Source of the DNA: Fodinibius halophilus
GTDB taxonomy: Bacteria; Bacteroidota; Rhodothermia; Balneolales; Balneolaceae
Assembly: GCF_011059105.1 (NCBI RefSeq)
Contig: NZ_JAALLS010000009.1
Coordinates: forward strand, 26,506-90,505
Length of the DNA: 64,000 nt
Direction: 5' to 3'
Numbering within the stretch: position 1 is the first letter of the stretch; every line of letters begins with the position of its first letter. The translations under genes and the position numbers were made by a program. The notes under the pieces were generated by a model. It was not told the origin of the DNA and made no database searches. It was given only the letters and a program-made list of their open reading frames with translations. Below are positions 17,167 to 25,748 of the stretch, one piece after another.

Positions 17167-18879
17167 ATGGCTACTGACTCTTTTCAAAAACTGACTGAGA
17201 CAGCGCAAGCGATCAAAGAAACACGTAGTACGAATACGAAAATCGCTATCTGTGCAGATTATTTCCGATCTATCCCTGAAGACGAAAACCTGCGTCGGGC
17301 TGCCCAATTCTTAGGTGAAGGCGCCTTTTCTGACCTTTCGGGCAAACGTGCTTCGGTAGGGAGCCGAACCTACTCGACCTGCGCTGCCAACTTTTGTGAA
17401 ATCGACTATGAAAAGGTCTTTAAGCCCTGCAAAACAGCCCTGGGCAGTGCATCCGAAGCAATAGAAAAATTGATGCAAAATATCGATGTGGCCCGTCGTA
17501 AAAGGAGTCCCTCCCAATTATCTCTTAAACAGGTAGAGGAACAATATCACAAGCTGTCCCAGCTATCTTCCCGCGCCGATAAACAAGAGGTTTTGCAGAA
17601 CTGCTGGAAAAAAATGACGGCCCTGGAAATCAAATATTTTATTCGCATTATGAGCCGCGGTTCTCTTCGCATTGGTTTTGAAACAAAAAGTGTTGTTTCT
17701 GCACTTTCCAAAGCGTTCAAGAAAAAATTGGAAAATGTTCGTTATGCTCATATGATAACCGGCAGTATCGGAAATACAGCTGTCCTCTGCAAAAATAACA
17801 GTCTGGATCAAGCAAGCTTTAAACTGTTCCATCCGCTTTCATTTATGCTGGCTTCCCCTATCGAAAGTCGTAGTATTGAAAACCTGGATCCCTATATCGC
17901 AGAGGAAAAGTTCGACGGCATGCGGGCCCAGGGTCATGTTAAGGGAGAACAGGTAGAACTATATTCGCGCGATCTCAACGATATCACCCATTCCTTCCCG
18001 GAAATCGTACAGTTTTTCACCTCCCGCAATTTGCCGGCCCTGGTACTTGATGGTGAAATTTGTGTCTATAAGGATGATGAAATTTTGCCCTTCCAGTTAT
18101 TACAAAAACGAATGGGACGAAAAAAGCCATCCCAAGAAGTGATACAGAAATACCCCGTACTCTTTATCGCCTATGATGTCTTGTATCATGGTAAACAGCC
18201 AACATTTGGCCATCCCCTTGCCAAAAGACGTGAACTGCTTGTGACACTATCAAAAAAATATTCACTGCCTATCACAAATCAATTCAATGTAGAGACTCAT
18301 GCCCATGTAGAGGAACTTTTCGAACGAGCCCTGGCCCACGGGAATGAGGGACTCATGCTTAAAAAGAAGGAAAGCACCTATGAATACGGACAGCGTCGAA
18401 AATCCTGGCTCAAAGTGAAGAGGCCCGGTGGCACCCTCGATACGGTATTGATGTATGCCCATGCCGGTAGTGGCAGACGAGGAGGATACTACTCCGACTT
18501 TACATTGGGTATACGCGTCGCAGAAGATGAGCGATATGAAGAGGAGTTCATTCCTATTGGCAAAGCCTACGGTGGCTACACCGATGAAGAGATGAAGCGC
18601 CTTAACAAAAAAATCAAAGATTTAACTGTCGAAAAGTATGGGCCTACCCTGGGACTTATTCCCGAAATTGTAGTAGAGCTTGAATTTGATGACATACAAG
18701 TAAATAAGCGTACCAAAGCCAATTATACCCTCCGCCTTCCGCGCTTCAAAGCTATTCGCTGGGATCTTGCTCCTACAGATGCAAATACACTCAAAGATGT
18801 GGAGCGGATGTATCAACAGAAAATTGACAGAGACCGTTTAAAGCAAAAAGAAAACCCCTCATTCGTTTTTCATCAATGA
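17167..18879 (+). CDS. lig: ATP-dependent DNA ligase
   Basis: An ATP-dependent DNA ligase of 570 residues with an N-terminal DNA-binding helical domain (about 1–215), an adenylation domain with the nucleotidyl-acceptor Lys248 in EEKFDG, the supporting motifs LVLDGEI, LFIAYDVL, NEGLMLKK and WLKVK, and a C-terminal OB fold ending near EIVVELEFD and LRLPRF. It is distinct from the NAD-dependent LigA used in replication and belongs to the Lhr–Lig repair set. The start ATG at 17167 follows a non-coding gap. The last codons and stop lie inside a strong hairpin (18852–18886), so the terminator is built into the gene end. Confidence 0.95.
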   Translation: MATDSFQKLTETAQAIKETRSTNTKIAICADYFRSIPEDENLRRAAQFLGEGAFSDLSGKRASVGSRTYSTCAANFCEIDYEKVFKPCKTALGSASEAIEKLMQNIDVARRKRSPSQLSLKQVEEQYHKLSQLSSRADKQEVLQNCWKKMTALEIKYFIRIMSRGSLRIGFETKSVVSALSKAFKKKLENVRYAHMITGSIGNTAVLCKNNSLDQASFKLFHPLSFMLASPIESRSIENLDPYIAEEKFDGMRAQGHVKGEQVELYSRDLNDITHSFPEIVQFFTSRNLPALVLDGEICVYKDDEILPFQLLQKRMGRKKPSQEVIQKYPVLFIAYDVLYHGKQPTFGHPLAKRRELLVTLSKKYSLPITNQFNVETHAHVEELFERALAHGNEGLMLKKKESTYEYGQRRKSWLKVKRPGGTLDTVLMYAHAGSGRRGGYYSDFTLGIRVAEDERYEEEFIPIGKAYGGYTDEEMKRLNKKIKDLTVEKYGPTLGLIPEIVVELEFDDIQVNKRTKANYTLRLPRFKAIRWDLAPTDANTLKDVERMYQQKIDRDRLKQKENPSFVFHQ

Positions 18880-18886
18880 GGGGTTT
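18852..18886 (+). terminator. lig: Terminator overlapping the ligase stop codon
   Basis: AAACCCCTCATT (18852–18863) and AATGAGGGGTTT (18875–18886) form a perfect 12-bp stem with an 11-base loop. The TGA stop of the ligase gene (18877–18879) lies in the right arm, so the final nine or so codons double as the terminator stem. Confidence 0.75.
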
Positions 18887-18911
18887 GTCGGTTCGTATAA
18901 ATAGTACAACT

Positions 18912-19406
18912 TTAGCTTTGCACCGTTAAACTCTTGTCCAACTCCTTCAGCAGCGGTTGCAAATGATTTTGAGCTGTCTCTTGCTTAACATCGAAAGTTC
19001 GCCACTGCGACATTTTAACCTGCTTTATTAATTGCAGTGACACTTTGGAACCGGAACCAACTTCAGTAATTCTAACATTTAGCTTATATCGTTCGTCACT
19101 GTCAGATCCCATAGTATTCCCACCACTAACAGAGCCCGAACTACCGGCTTTCCGCCAGTTGGTTTTCAGTGTCCCTGCTAGCTTATCAGAAGATTCGATT
19201 TCCCAACCTTCTTCCATAAACATATCCGATTTATAGCTCTGCACTACCTCCTCTACAGTATCAAAAGCCTCTTTTGGTGCCTCTTGATATGTTTGGAAAG
19301 TAAGTCCTTTCCGCTGGTTATCCGGTAACTGATAAACCGATCCACTGCTGGCACAACCAACAGTTAAAAATACAGCAATTAACATACTCGTGATGAGTGA
19401 TTTCAT
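18912..19406 (-). CDS. Small lipoprotein, unknown
   Basis: An exported lipoprotein of 164 residues that I do not recognise by family. Starting at the ATG at 19406, which follows AAGGGGT at a good distance, it has a classic type II signal (MKSLITSMLIAVFLTVGC) with the acylated Cys at about residue 18. The frame continues upstream to 19520, but that part looks non-coding. The mature part is a mixed alpha/beta domain that reads like a polypeptide with a repeated strand–loop pattern and a Ser/Gly-rich loop (GSSGSVSGGNTMGSDS). It faces the ligase gene tail to tail and shares its terminator region. Confidence 0.7.
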   Translation of the reverse strand: MKSLITSMLIAVFLTVGCASSGSVYQLPDNQRKGLTFQTYQEAPKEAFDTVEEVVQSYKSDMFMEEGWEIESSDKLAGTLKTNWRKAGSSGSVSGGNTMGSDSDERYKLNVRITEVGSGSKVSLQLIKQVKMSQWRTFDVKQETAQNHLQPLLKELDKSLTVQS

Positions 19407-19569
19407 AAGTACCCCTTTATTTTTTTGCTCTCTAAAATTAGTTCTCTTTAAGAATGGTATAATTTTATAAATTGTCAAAATACATACTGCCATTTGTTTT
19501 TTATACTCACCTGAAAACAAAATTAAAATTCGCAGACCGTTCTATTGGAGACCATCAAGTAAGTAGGTC

Positions 19570-20229
19570 TTAAGAGACCGCAAAAATGGAGTAATCGATG
19601 TGGAGATTGCCCGAAAGGTCAGGCACATCATCCTTTTTACGTTCGCCATGCAGATAGTGCTGATTTCTGTTAAGAGACATATACAGGATACCGACCTGCT
19701 CGTCACCGGCTTCTTGCAATATTTTAGAAACTGTAGAAACGGTATATTTAGCCACTTCCACTCCGGCGGTAAATGCAGGGTTAGCAGCTCCCCAAACCAG
19801 TGTCCCCAAGTTATCAGCAAAAGCATCAAACTCTGAATCGTTGACCACCTCTTCCATTACCTGACCGAACTCATTTTGATCACGACTACTTTTTACCGCC
19901 GTAAAGCACCAGTTAAAATTATCTGGAATTTGCTGCGATTGATACAGTACATACCCGGTATCTCCAAAGAAGAGTGAATGATTATCTTTGACACTCTCCA
20001 CTGTTGTTAAAACTCATGAAGCAGCCAAATTTGTAACTGCCGAAGCTAACAGACTTTTCTTTTCCTCGGGGTCATCCTCTTGTAACCATAAATCAATATC
20101 CGGCAAATCATCATTCCCAGTTGTCACAAAACTGATAATTTTGACGTCCGCCAAATCCTTTTTGAAAAACAGAAATCCACTGGTACGATTGTCGATTATT
20201 TTTAACTTATTGATGCGGAAATAAAACAT
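19570..20229 (-). pseudogene. Hypothetical gene interrupted by an in-frame TGA
   Basis: Two open stretches, 20014–20229 (71 codons) and 19570–20001 (143 codons), are in the same reading frame and separated only by TGA at 20014–20016 and four further codons. Read through, they give a protein of about 219 residues: a beta-rich N-terminal part (FYFRINKLKIIDNRT) and a C-terminal part with FNWCFTAVKS and an alanine-rich helix. I do not recognise the family. A CGA to TGA change would restore an Arg. The second half could start at the GTG at 20001, but no ribosome site precedes it. It is most simply a recent nonsense mutation or a sequencing error. Confidence 0.6.
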
Positions 20230-20254
20230 AATTGCCTCTCTTTTTTATTTGATA

Positions 20255-20381
20255 GGGACCTTTGCAAAACCAGGCAGTCATCCTGAATGTAATGAAGGAT
20301 CTCCCTTTCAACGGCAGCAGATGGATACTGGAGATTCTTCGACAAGCTCAGAATGACGAAATCAAAGGTTTTGCAAAGCCC
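20255..20381. repeat. 127-bp MITE-like element, copy 1
   Basis: The ends are GGGACCTTTGCAAAACC and GGTTTTGCAAAGCCC, an imperfect terminal inverted repeat of about 15–17 bp. The interior carries TCATCCTGAATG and CTCAGAATGAC, further inverted motifs. It is one base different from 30065–30191, while a third element with the same ends but a diverged interior lies at 32611–32736. There is no coding capacity. It sits between the interrupted gene and the giant lipoprotein gene. Confidence 0.8.
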
Positions 20382-20404
20382 TCTTGATATCAATTTTTCT
20401 ATTC

Positions 20405-23400
20405 TCATCTCATACCCTCATACTGATGAATTTGATATAAGTAGCTGTCTGTCTCAAAATCAAATTCTGGGAACGGATTTCCGCTTTGGGTCTCATAAAC
20501 GTCAGTGGATTCAAAGTAACCATCGTCTTTATGGACAACATCATCTTTTATTACCCAATCTTCCAGAATCTGTATCGTAGAACGTTCGATATCTTCAACC
20601 TCATCATATAATTGTATTTCTTTTAGTGTGGCCATTCCGTTATCCTGATACTTCATGGTGGTAATTAAATATCTCCACCCCTTAGTGGATGATTCATCAT
20701 TAAGTATCTCTTGACGTATGAGTCTGCCCTCACTATCGTTACATCGAATCGCTTGAATTTGACGTTTATCCGTAAATCGCCCACCAGCATAAAAGTCTCC
20801 TGGCTCAGCAAAACAGTTTTCGGGTAATTCGTAATTATATATCATATTAATATTTACAGTGGCTGTATTTGACCAGCCAGCAACATTTCGTACCCGGTAA
20901 GTAAAACTGTCATTCTCTAAATACAGTGCTGGTCTTGGACTTCTTAGAGGATCATAAGTAAATTTAGAAGAGCGAAAACCTCCGTTATTAATGTCCGCAG
21001 ATCCCATCGCCGGGTGTTCAATTATTTCAAAATCCATAAATCCCCTTGTGTTTTCGGTCTTGAAAGAATCTGTATAACCATCATTTATTTCAATGGTGAA
21101 CTCATCATCACGTGCTACCGGCAGATCCGGGAGTTCCACATTTATAACAATCGTGGCTTCTTCCGACGCACCGAATTTGTTAAAAGCCTTAAAACTGAAC
21201 TCGTCTTGACCGGTAAAATGATCATAGTAATTTGTACCATCTCTCCACTCGTAGGGTCGGTAATATCTGAATTCTCCCGTCTGTTCATCGAATGTAGATA
21301 TCTTACCATTTATCGGATTATCGACGATCTCGTATCGAGTCGCCCCCGGTACTTTTAGCTGTCCATCCAGCCTTGTATCATATTTGATAGTCAGAGTATC
21401 GCCAGCGGCTACAGGAGGTGTGGCGTTGACCTGTATGTTGACCTCCGCTACATCTGACTCCCCAACCTTATTCACCGCCTTAAACGTAAACCGATCTTTC
21501 CCGTGATAATCTTGATCTGGTGTGTATCGAAAATCACCATTGACCTGATTCATATCTACTTTGCCGTCATCTGGATATTCTACAATCACAAATTCCTCGA
21601 CAAAATCGGCCAGCAGTGTACCCTCGTAGTAACTGTTCATTTCCACCGTAAACTGATCATCATAAGCTACCGGGCTCAAATCTTTAACTTGGATCGTCAC
21701 CTGCGCCGTATCAGCGCCATTGCCATTGATTCCACGGTAAGTAAAGCTGTCGGGATTGCCCTCTTTCGTAACTAAGTCCTGGGCCGGAGTATAGGTAAAG
21801 TTTCCAGCCTGGGCGTCATCCAGCGTAAGCTCTCCGTACTGTACTGTTTGTACAATTTCGAACCTGTCGGTAAATTCACCCGTCAGCTCTCCCTGGTAGG
21901 ATTCGTTTTTGTTAATCGTAATTTGCTGGTCCGCAACGTTCGGCAAGTTCACCGGAATCAGCGTAGCCTCGAAGGTAGTGGGGGCTTCAGGATATTCACT
22001 GTCGTGCAACTCAAAAGTAAAAGATTGTGCCGTAGCCGGCATCTGCCCTTGCTTGTATGAAAAAGTGAGCTCTATATGATCGCCGTCTGTCTTCAGAGTC
22101 CCTTCGATACTGGATTTTGAGATGTTCTGCAGGCTAAACTCCGCGGGATCACGAACCGCTTCATAGGAAAATTGGTCAAGAGAAATCTTATCCGTCCAAC
22201 TCTCGGGTAAGTAGGAGAACAGCCCGTTAAGGGCTTCACGAACTTCATTAAGCAGCTGTTTGATGTCCTGAGGCATATCAAACGGTGTTTTAACCTGAAA
22301 TGACTTCGACTGCTTATGCGTAAAAGTTAGTCCGGTACCGGATGTAGAGGTACCAATCGAACCAACTTTTTTCTGTTTCTTTGACTGACCGGATAGTTCT
22401 GCCAAAATATCGCTACCAATTTTATATGCGCATTTATTCAGCAACTGGTCCCGAACCTCTAGTAGTCGCTCAAGGCTGATCAGAAGCGAACCGATCGAAA
22501 CACCCCCAAGCACGGCTGCCCCGGCTGCCTGAAAAATTCCGAGCTCCGCAGACGCCGTAATACCCCCTATACTACCAATCACTGCTATTTTCCACCTTAC
22601 CACTCTATTTCTTAGCTCGTTACATCGCCGTTCATCGATACCATTTTTGGCACGTTTTCCTGATACTACATCTGTAAAAGCATCAAGATTTGTATTAATA
22701 AAATAGGCAATATTCTGCTGTTCCTGCTCAGTCAAATTCCCGAACTTTGATCGGCCATTGGCCAACTCATCCCGCGCTTGCTGGATTCTATCTGCAACCA
22801 CTTGATCCCCGACCTGTTCTTGAATAGTCTTAAGCTGGCTATCCACCTTATCCATAATATCAGTAGTAAATTGCTCGGGATCAGATATAGGCTCATAGGA
22901 TTTTACAGTAAACTCAAGCGACTGCTTTAACCCCGCCAGTCGGACCTGCAGAGTATGCTCGCCTTCAGGCAGTTCCGGTACTAAAAAAGTCAACCGATCT
23001 TGCCCATTTTCCTGTACCGGCACCAGCCTCGCCTCATGCTCACCGTTTATAATTCCTGAGTAACTCTCCTTGCTCAATGCCGCTCCTTCTACACGGATCT
23101 GCGAGAGCTCTCCGGGCAAAAAGCGGGGCTCAGAGGAAACAAACTCGGTGGTAATATCGACATCTCCGGTCTCCAAATATCCTTCTATTTGCACTGTGGC
23201 TTCCGGGTGATCACCATCAGTCAGCTCAAAGGTAAAGGCCTGACCCTGCTCAGGCATCTGTCCCTGCTTATAGGCAAAACCCAACAACAGCTCGTCTCCC
23301 TCAAACTGAGCGGCAGCTTCTACTGACGAAAGCGACACATTTTCGATTGAAAAGTTAGCCGGATTGCGCTGCTGAGTCACTTCCTCTGGTGGTTGGACCA

Positions 23401-24478
23401 GCAGATCCAGGTAGTTTGCTGGCAACAGTTCAGTGAGTTCTCCCTGTTTTTCTACAAATTCGGAGACCGCTTCCAGCAGGTCCTGCGGGGGTACGTAGCT
23501 GCTTTCCACACGAAACCGTTCCGGCTGGCTGTGATAAAAATCAAACTGCTGGGTTTCAGCCAGCTCAGCATAAGTGAGTGGTTCCTGCTTTATTTTCCCC
23601 GCAAAAACCAACCGGTTTACCGGATCCTGAATACAGGATTCCAATGCCGCACCAAAAGCTGATCTTGCTTCTGTGACCTTTCGTGCATAGGTGGCAACCG
23701 ACAATACGGTCGGCGCCGAATCTTCCTGCAAATCCCATTCCGGCAGGTTGTTTTCAAGTGCCAGCGACACCACAATCCCGAGTCGGTATTCAATCCACTC
23801 CGCTAGCTGGATAATGATTCCCCGGTATTCACTGCAACCCTGGGGATCTTCCAACTGTTGACCTGCCAAATTCGCCTGAACCAGATAGGCCAGCTTTCGT
23901 AATTGCGAGGCTTCGAGGTTGGTTGTCTGCTCAGCAATGGTTGAGAGATCGTTCTCCATATCCCGAGCCCAACTGGCCTCTTCCTCGGAGCCGGCCTGCT
24001 CAACTTGTTTTGCAGCAAACTGCTGCAGGTCGGTAATATAATTATCAACATACTGGGCCGGGTCGTCAATCGAGGAATATTCCACCACCGAAAAAGACAG
24101 CTCCAGGCTCTGTTCGTCCAACGCAAATTGCAGCTTATGGTCTTCCTCAGACAACTCGGGAACAGCCATCAACAACATGTTATCACTCTCATCGGTAGAA
24201 TATTTCACCAGTTCGATACCGACATCCTCATCAATCGTTCCCTCATATCTTTCGCTGTTGAGACTACTGCCCTCAATATAGACCCGGACCAGCTCTCCTG
24301 GTGCAAATTCTGCCTCTTCATCGGTGAAGGAAGCCGCGTATTCTTCCTCCGGCGGATCGGAATCGTCACCCGATCCTCCACCCGTCGGAGAGCTATCTTT
24401 ACAGCCTACAGAGCCGACCAGTAATAAAATGATGAACCAACGTATCCATCGTATCAATCCCGTTTTTTTGCTAGACAT
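20405..24478 (-). CDS. Giant surface lipoprotein with duplicated module and Ig-like repeats
   Basis: A 1357-residue exported lipoprotein. The signal ends in SVGC with Cys26 as lipid site, followed by a Gly/Ser/Asp linker. Residues about 48–430 and 440–850 are diverged copies of one module: an APGELV/LPGELS beta domain, an alpha-helical part beginning DPAQYV/DPEQFT, and a closing beta domain containing YKQGQMP in both copies. Residues about 850–1210 are four cadherin-like/Big_9-type repeats (PVAYDDQFTV, FRYTPDQDYHG, DRFTFKAVN and equivalents). The last 145 residues form a separate C-terminal domain. The second module contains an unusual hydrophobic Gly/Ala stretch (residues about 620–665). The layout suggests a cell-surface adhesin or binding protein; the ligand is unknown. 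Confidence 0.8.
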   Translation of the reverse strand: MSSKKTGLIRWIRWFIILLLVGSVGCKDSSPTGGGSGDDSDPPEEEYAASFTDEEAEFAPGELVRVYIEGSSLNSERYEGTIDEDVGIELVKYSTDESDNMLLMAVPELSEEDHKLQFALDEQSLELSFSVVEYSSIDDPAQYVDNYITDLQQFAAKQVEQAGSEEEASWARDMENDLSTIAEQTTNLEASQLRKLAYLVQANLAGQQLEDPQGCSEYRGIIIQLAEWIEYRLGIVVSLALENNLPEWDLQEDSAPTVLSVATYARKVTEARSAFGAALESCIQDPVNRLVFAGKIKQEPLTYAELAETQQFDFYHSQPERFRVESSYVPPQDLLEAVSEFVEKQGELTELLPANYLDLLVQPPEEVTQQRNPANFSIENVSLSSVEAAAQFEGDELLLGFAYKQGQMPEQGQAFTFELTDGDHPEATVQIEGYLETGDVDITTEFVSSEPRFLPGELSQIRVEGAALSKESYSGIINGEHEARLVPVQENGQDRLTFLVPELPEGEHTLQVRLAGLKQSLEFTVKSYEPISDPEQFTTDIMDKVDSQLKTIQEQVGDQVVADRIQQARDELANGRSKFGNLTEQEQQNIAYFINTNLDAFTDVVSGKRAKNGIDERRCNELRNRVVRWKIAVIGSIGGITASAELGIFQAAGAAVLGGVSIGSLLISLERLLEVRDQLLNKCAYKIGSDILAELSGQSKKQKKVGSIGTSTSGTGLTFTHKQSKSFQVKTPFDMPQDIKQLLNEVREALNGLFSYLPESWTDKISLDQFSYEAVRDPAEFSLQNISKSSIEGTLKTDGDHIELTFSYKQGQMPATAQSFTFELHDSEYPEAPTTFEATLIPVNLPNVADQQITINKNESYQGELTGEFTDRFEIVQTVQYGELTLDDAQAGNFTYTPAQDLVTKEGNPDSFTYRGINGNGADTAQVTIQVKDLSPVAYDDQFTVEMNSYYEGTLLADFVEEFVIVEYPDDGKVDMNQVNGDFRYTPDQDYHGKDRFTFKAVNKVGESDVAEVNIQVNATPPVAAGDTLTIKYDTRLDGQLKVPGATRYEIVDNPINGKISTFDEQTGEFRYYRPYEWRDGTNYYDHFTGQDEFSFKAFNKFGASEEATIVINVELPDLPVARDDEFTIEINDGYTDSFKTENTRGFMDFEIIEHPAMGSADINNGGFRSSKFTYDPLRSPRPALYLENDSFTYRVRNVAGWSNTATVNINMIYNYELPENCFAEPGDFYAGGRFTDKRQIQAIRCNDSEGRLIRQEILNDESSTKGWRYLITTMKYQDNGMATLKEIQLYDEVEDIERSTIQILEDWVIKDDVVHKDDGYFESTDVYETQSGNPFPEFDFETDSYLYQIHQYEGMR

Positions 24479-25130
24479 AATATACCCCTGAGTTTCTAAA
24501 AAACTTAAAGCTCATTAAATCTGATTGCACGCATATATCTTTAATAACCCTTATTACTCCGGCCGGGGCGATGAAAATAGCTTGCTTCTTTTCCCGTTAA
24601 ACTTCCATAAATCGTTCTTAGGTAAAAAATGAACCGGTAATTCGGCAAAACACACCCTTTGCCGAACGTTATCATATCTGGCCAATCCACTATTGTACCT
24701 CAAAATCAGAACTGCCATCATATTTATAATTTCTTTTCCTATCCCCCTGAGCACCACTTCGCTCAGTTTGGTAAACAGGTTTCACTTCAGTAAAAAAAAT
24801 GCGCTCAAGTAGCTGAAACTCTTTGTGTGCTTCTCTCTTTTTCATTCGTTGTAACTCTTATTGGGGCCTATAGATAATTGCAGACAAAAGTAGTATACAC
24901 CTGCTAAAAAAGTGGGGCAATAGTCAGAAGTAAGTATTTTTTCTTTATACAATTATAGGTGGTAAAACAGGTAGAAGAAGTAATTTTCTGCTTTTTATTT
25001 TCCTAAGGCCCATATTTTTTGAATATTTGATCAATTGCAGGTGTAAAACAATCTGATGCATTCATTCAATAGTGCAGACAGTGGTGTAAACAACAGCATT
25101 AGTTGGCAAAATACCGGGGACCCCAGACTT
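24479..25130. other. Intergenic region, nothing recognised
   Basis: This 650-bp gap lies between the divergent giant lipoprotein gene and the response regulator, so it must contain promoters for both. I see no repeat of the families found elsewhere, no RNA gene and no convincing open frame. Confidence 0.5.
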
Positions 25131-25748
25131 ATGAACCGTACTATTTGTATATGCGATGACCATCCCGTAATTGCGGAAGGCATTGAATATATTTTGTCAA
25201 AAGAAAACGGCCAGGCACAACTCCATACTACCAAAACCGGTAAGAAGTGTCTTCATATTGTTCAACATTACCCGCTGGATCTGCTGATACTGGATCTGAA
25301 ACTGCCCGATATAAACGGGCTCGATCTGCTAAAAAAGATACGCGAGCAGCAACCTGACCTACCCATCCTCGTGCTTACCATGCATAAAGATCCGTTTATC
25401 CTGGACCAAATTCAGAAACTTGGCGGCGATGGGTATATGCTAAAAGATTTTGGGCGAAAAGAATTTCTGCGAGCTCTTAAAACCATTGATCAACAAAAAT
25501 TCTACGTAAGTCCCGGCATCCGCCAGTCGTTAGAACGCGATAGCTTCAGCGGTACACTCCAACTGACAAAACGTGAAAAGGAGATTATCAAATATACCGC
25601 GAGTGGCAAATCGGCACAGGAGGTGGGCGATCTGTTGTACATCAGTAAACATACCGTTAACACGCACCGGCGCAACATCTATAAAAAGCTCGATATTAGC
25701 GGGGTCAAAGAATTAATTAACTTTGCACATGAAAATGGATTGGTCTAA
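25131..25748 (+). CDS. NarL/FixJ-type response regulator
   Basis: A two-component response regulator of about 205 residues. The receiver domain has the acidic pair in ICDDHP, the phospho-acceptor Asp in LLILDLKLPDING and the conserved Lys in GYMLKDF. The C-terminal LuxR-type HTH reads LTKREKEIIKYTASGKSAQE through ISKHTVNTHRRNIYKKL. I use the ATG at 25131, which gives the normal MNRTICICDDHP start; an in-frame ATG at 25056 would add 25 residues of unlike composition. Its end overlaps the kinase gene, so the pair is translationally coupled and should act together. Confidence 0.9.
   Translation: MNRTICICDDHPVIAEGIEYILSKENGQAQLHTTKTGKKCLHIVQHYPLDLLILDLKLPDINGLDLLKKIREQQPDLPILVLTMHKDPFILDQIQKLGGDGYMLKDFGRKEFLRALKTIDQQKFYVSPGIRQSLERDSFSGTLQLTKREKEIIKYTASGKSAQEVGDLLYISKHTVNTHRRNIYKKLDISGVKELINFAHENGLV

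Noticed and set aside
20014-20016. TGA in the interrupted gene as a selenocysteine codon.
   Set aside because: There is no redox motif or SECIS-like hairpin just after it, and a simple CGA to TGA change explains it.
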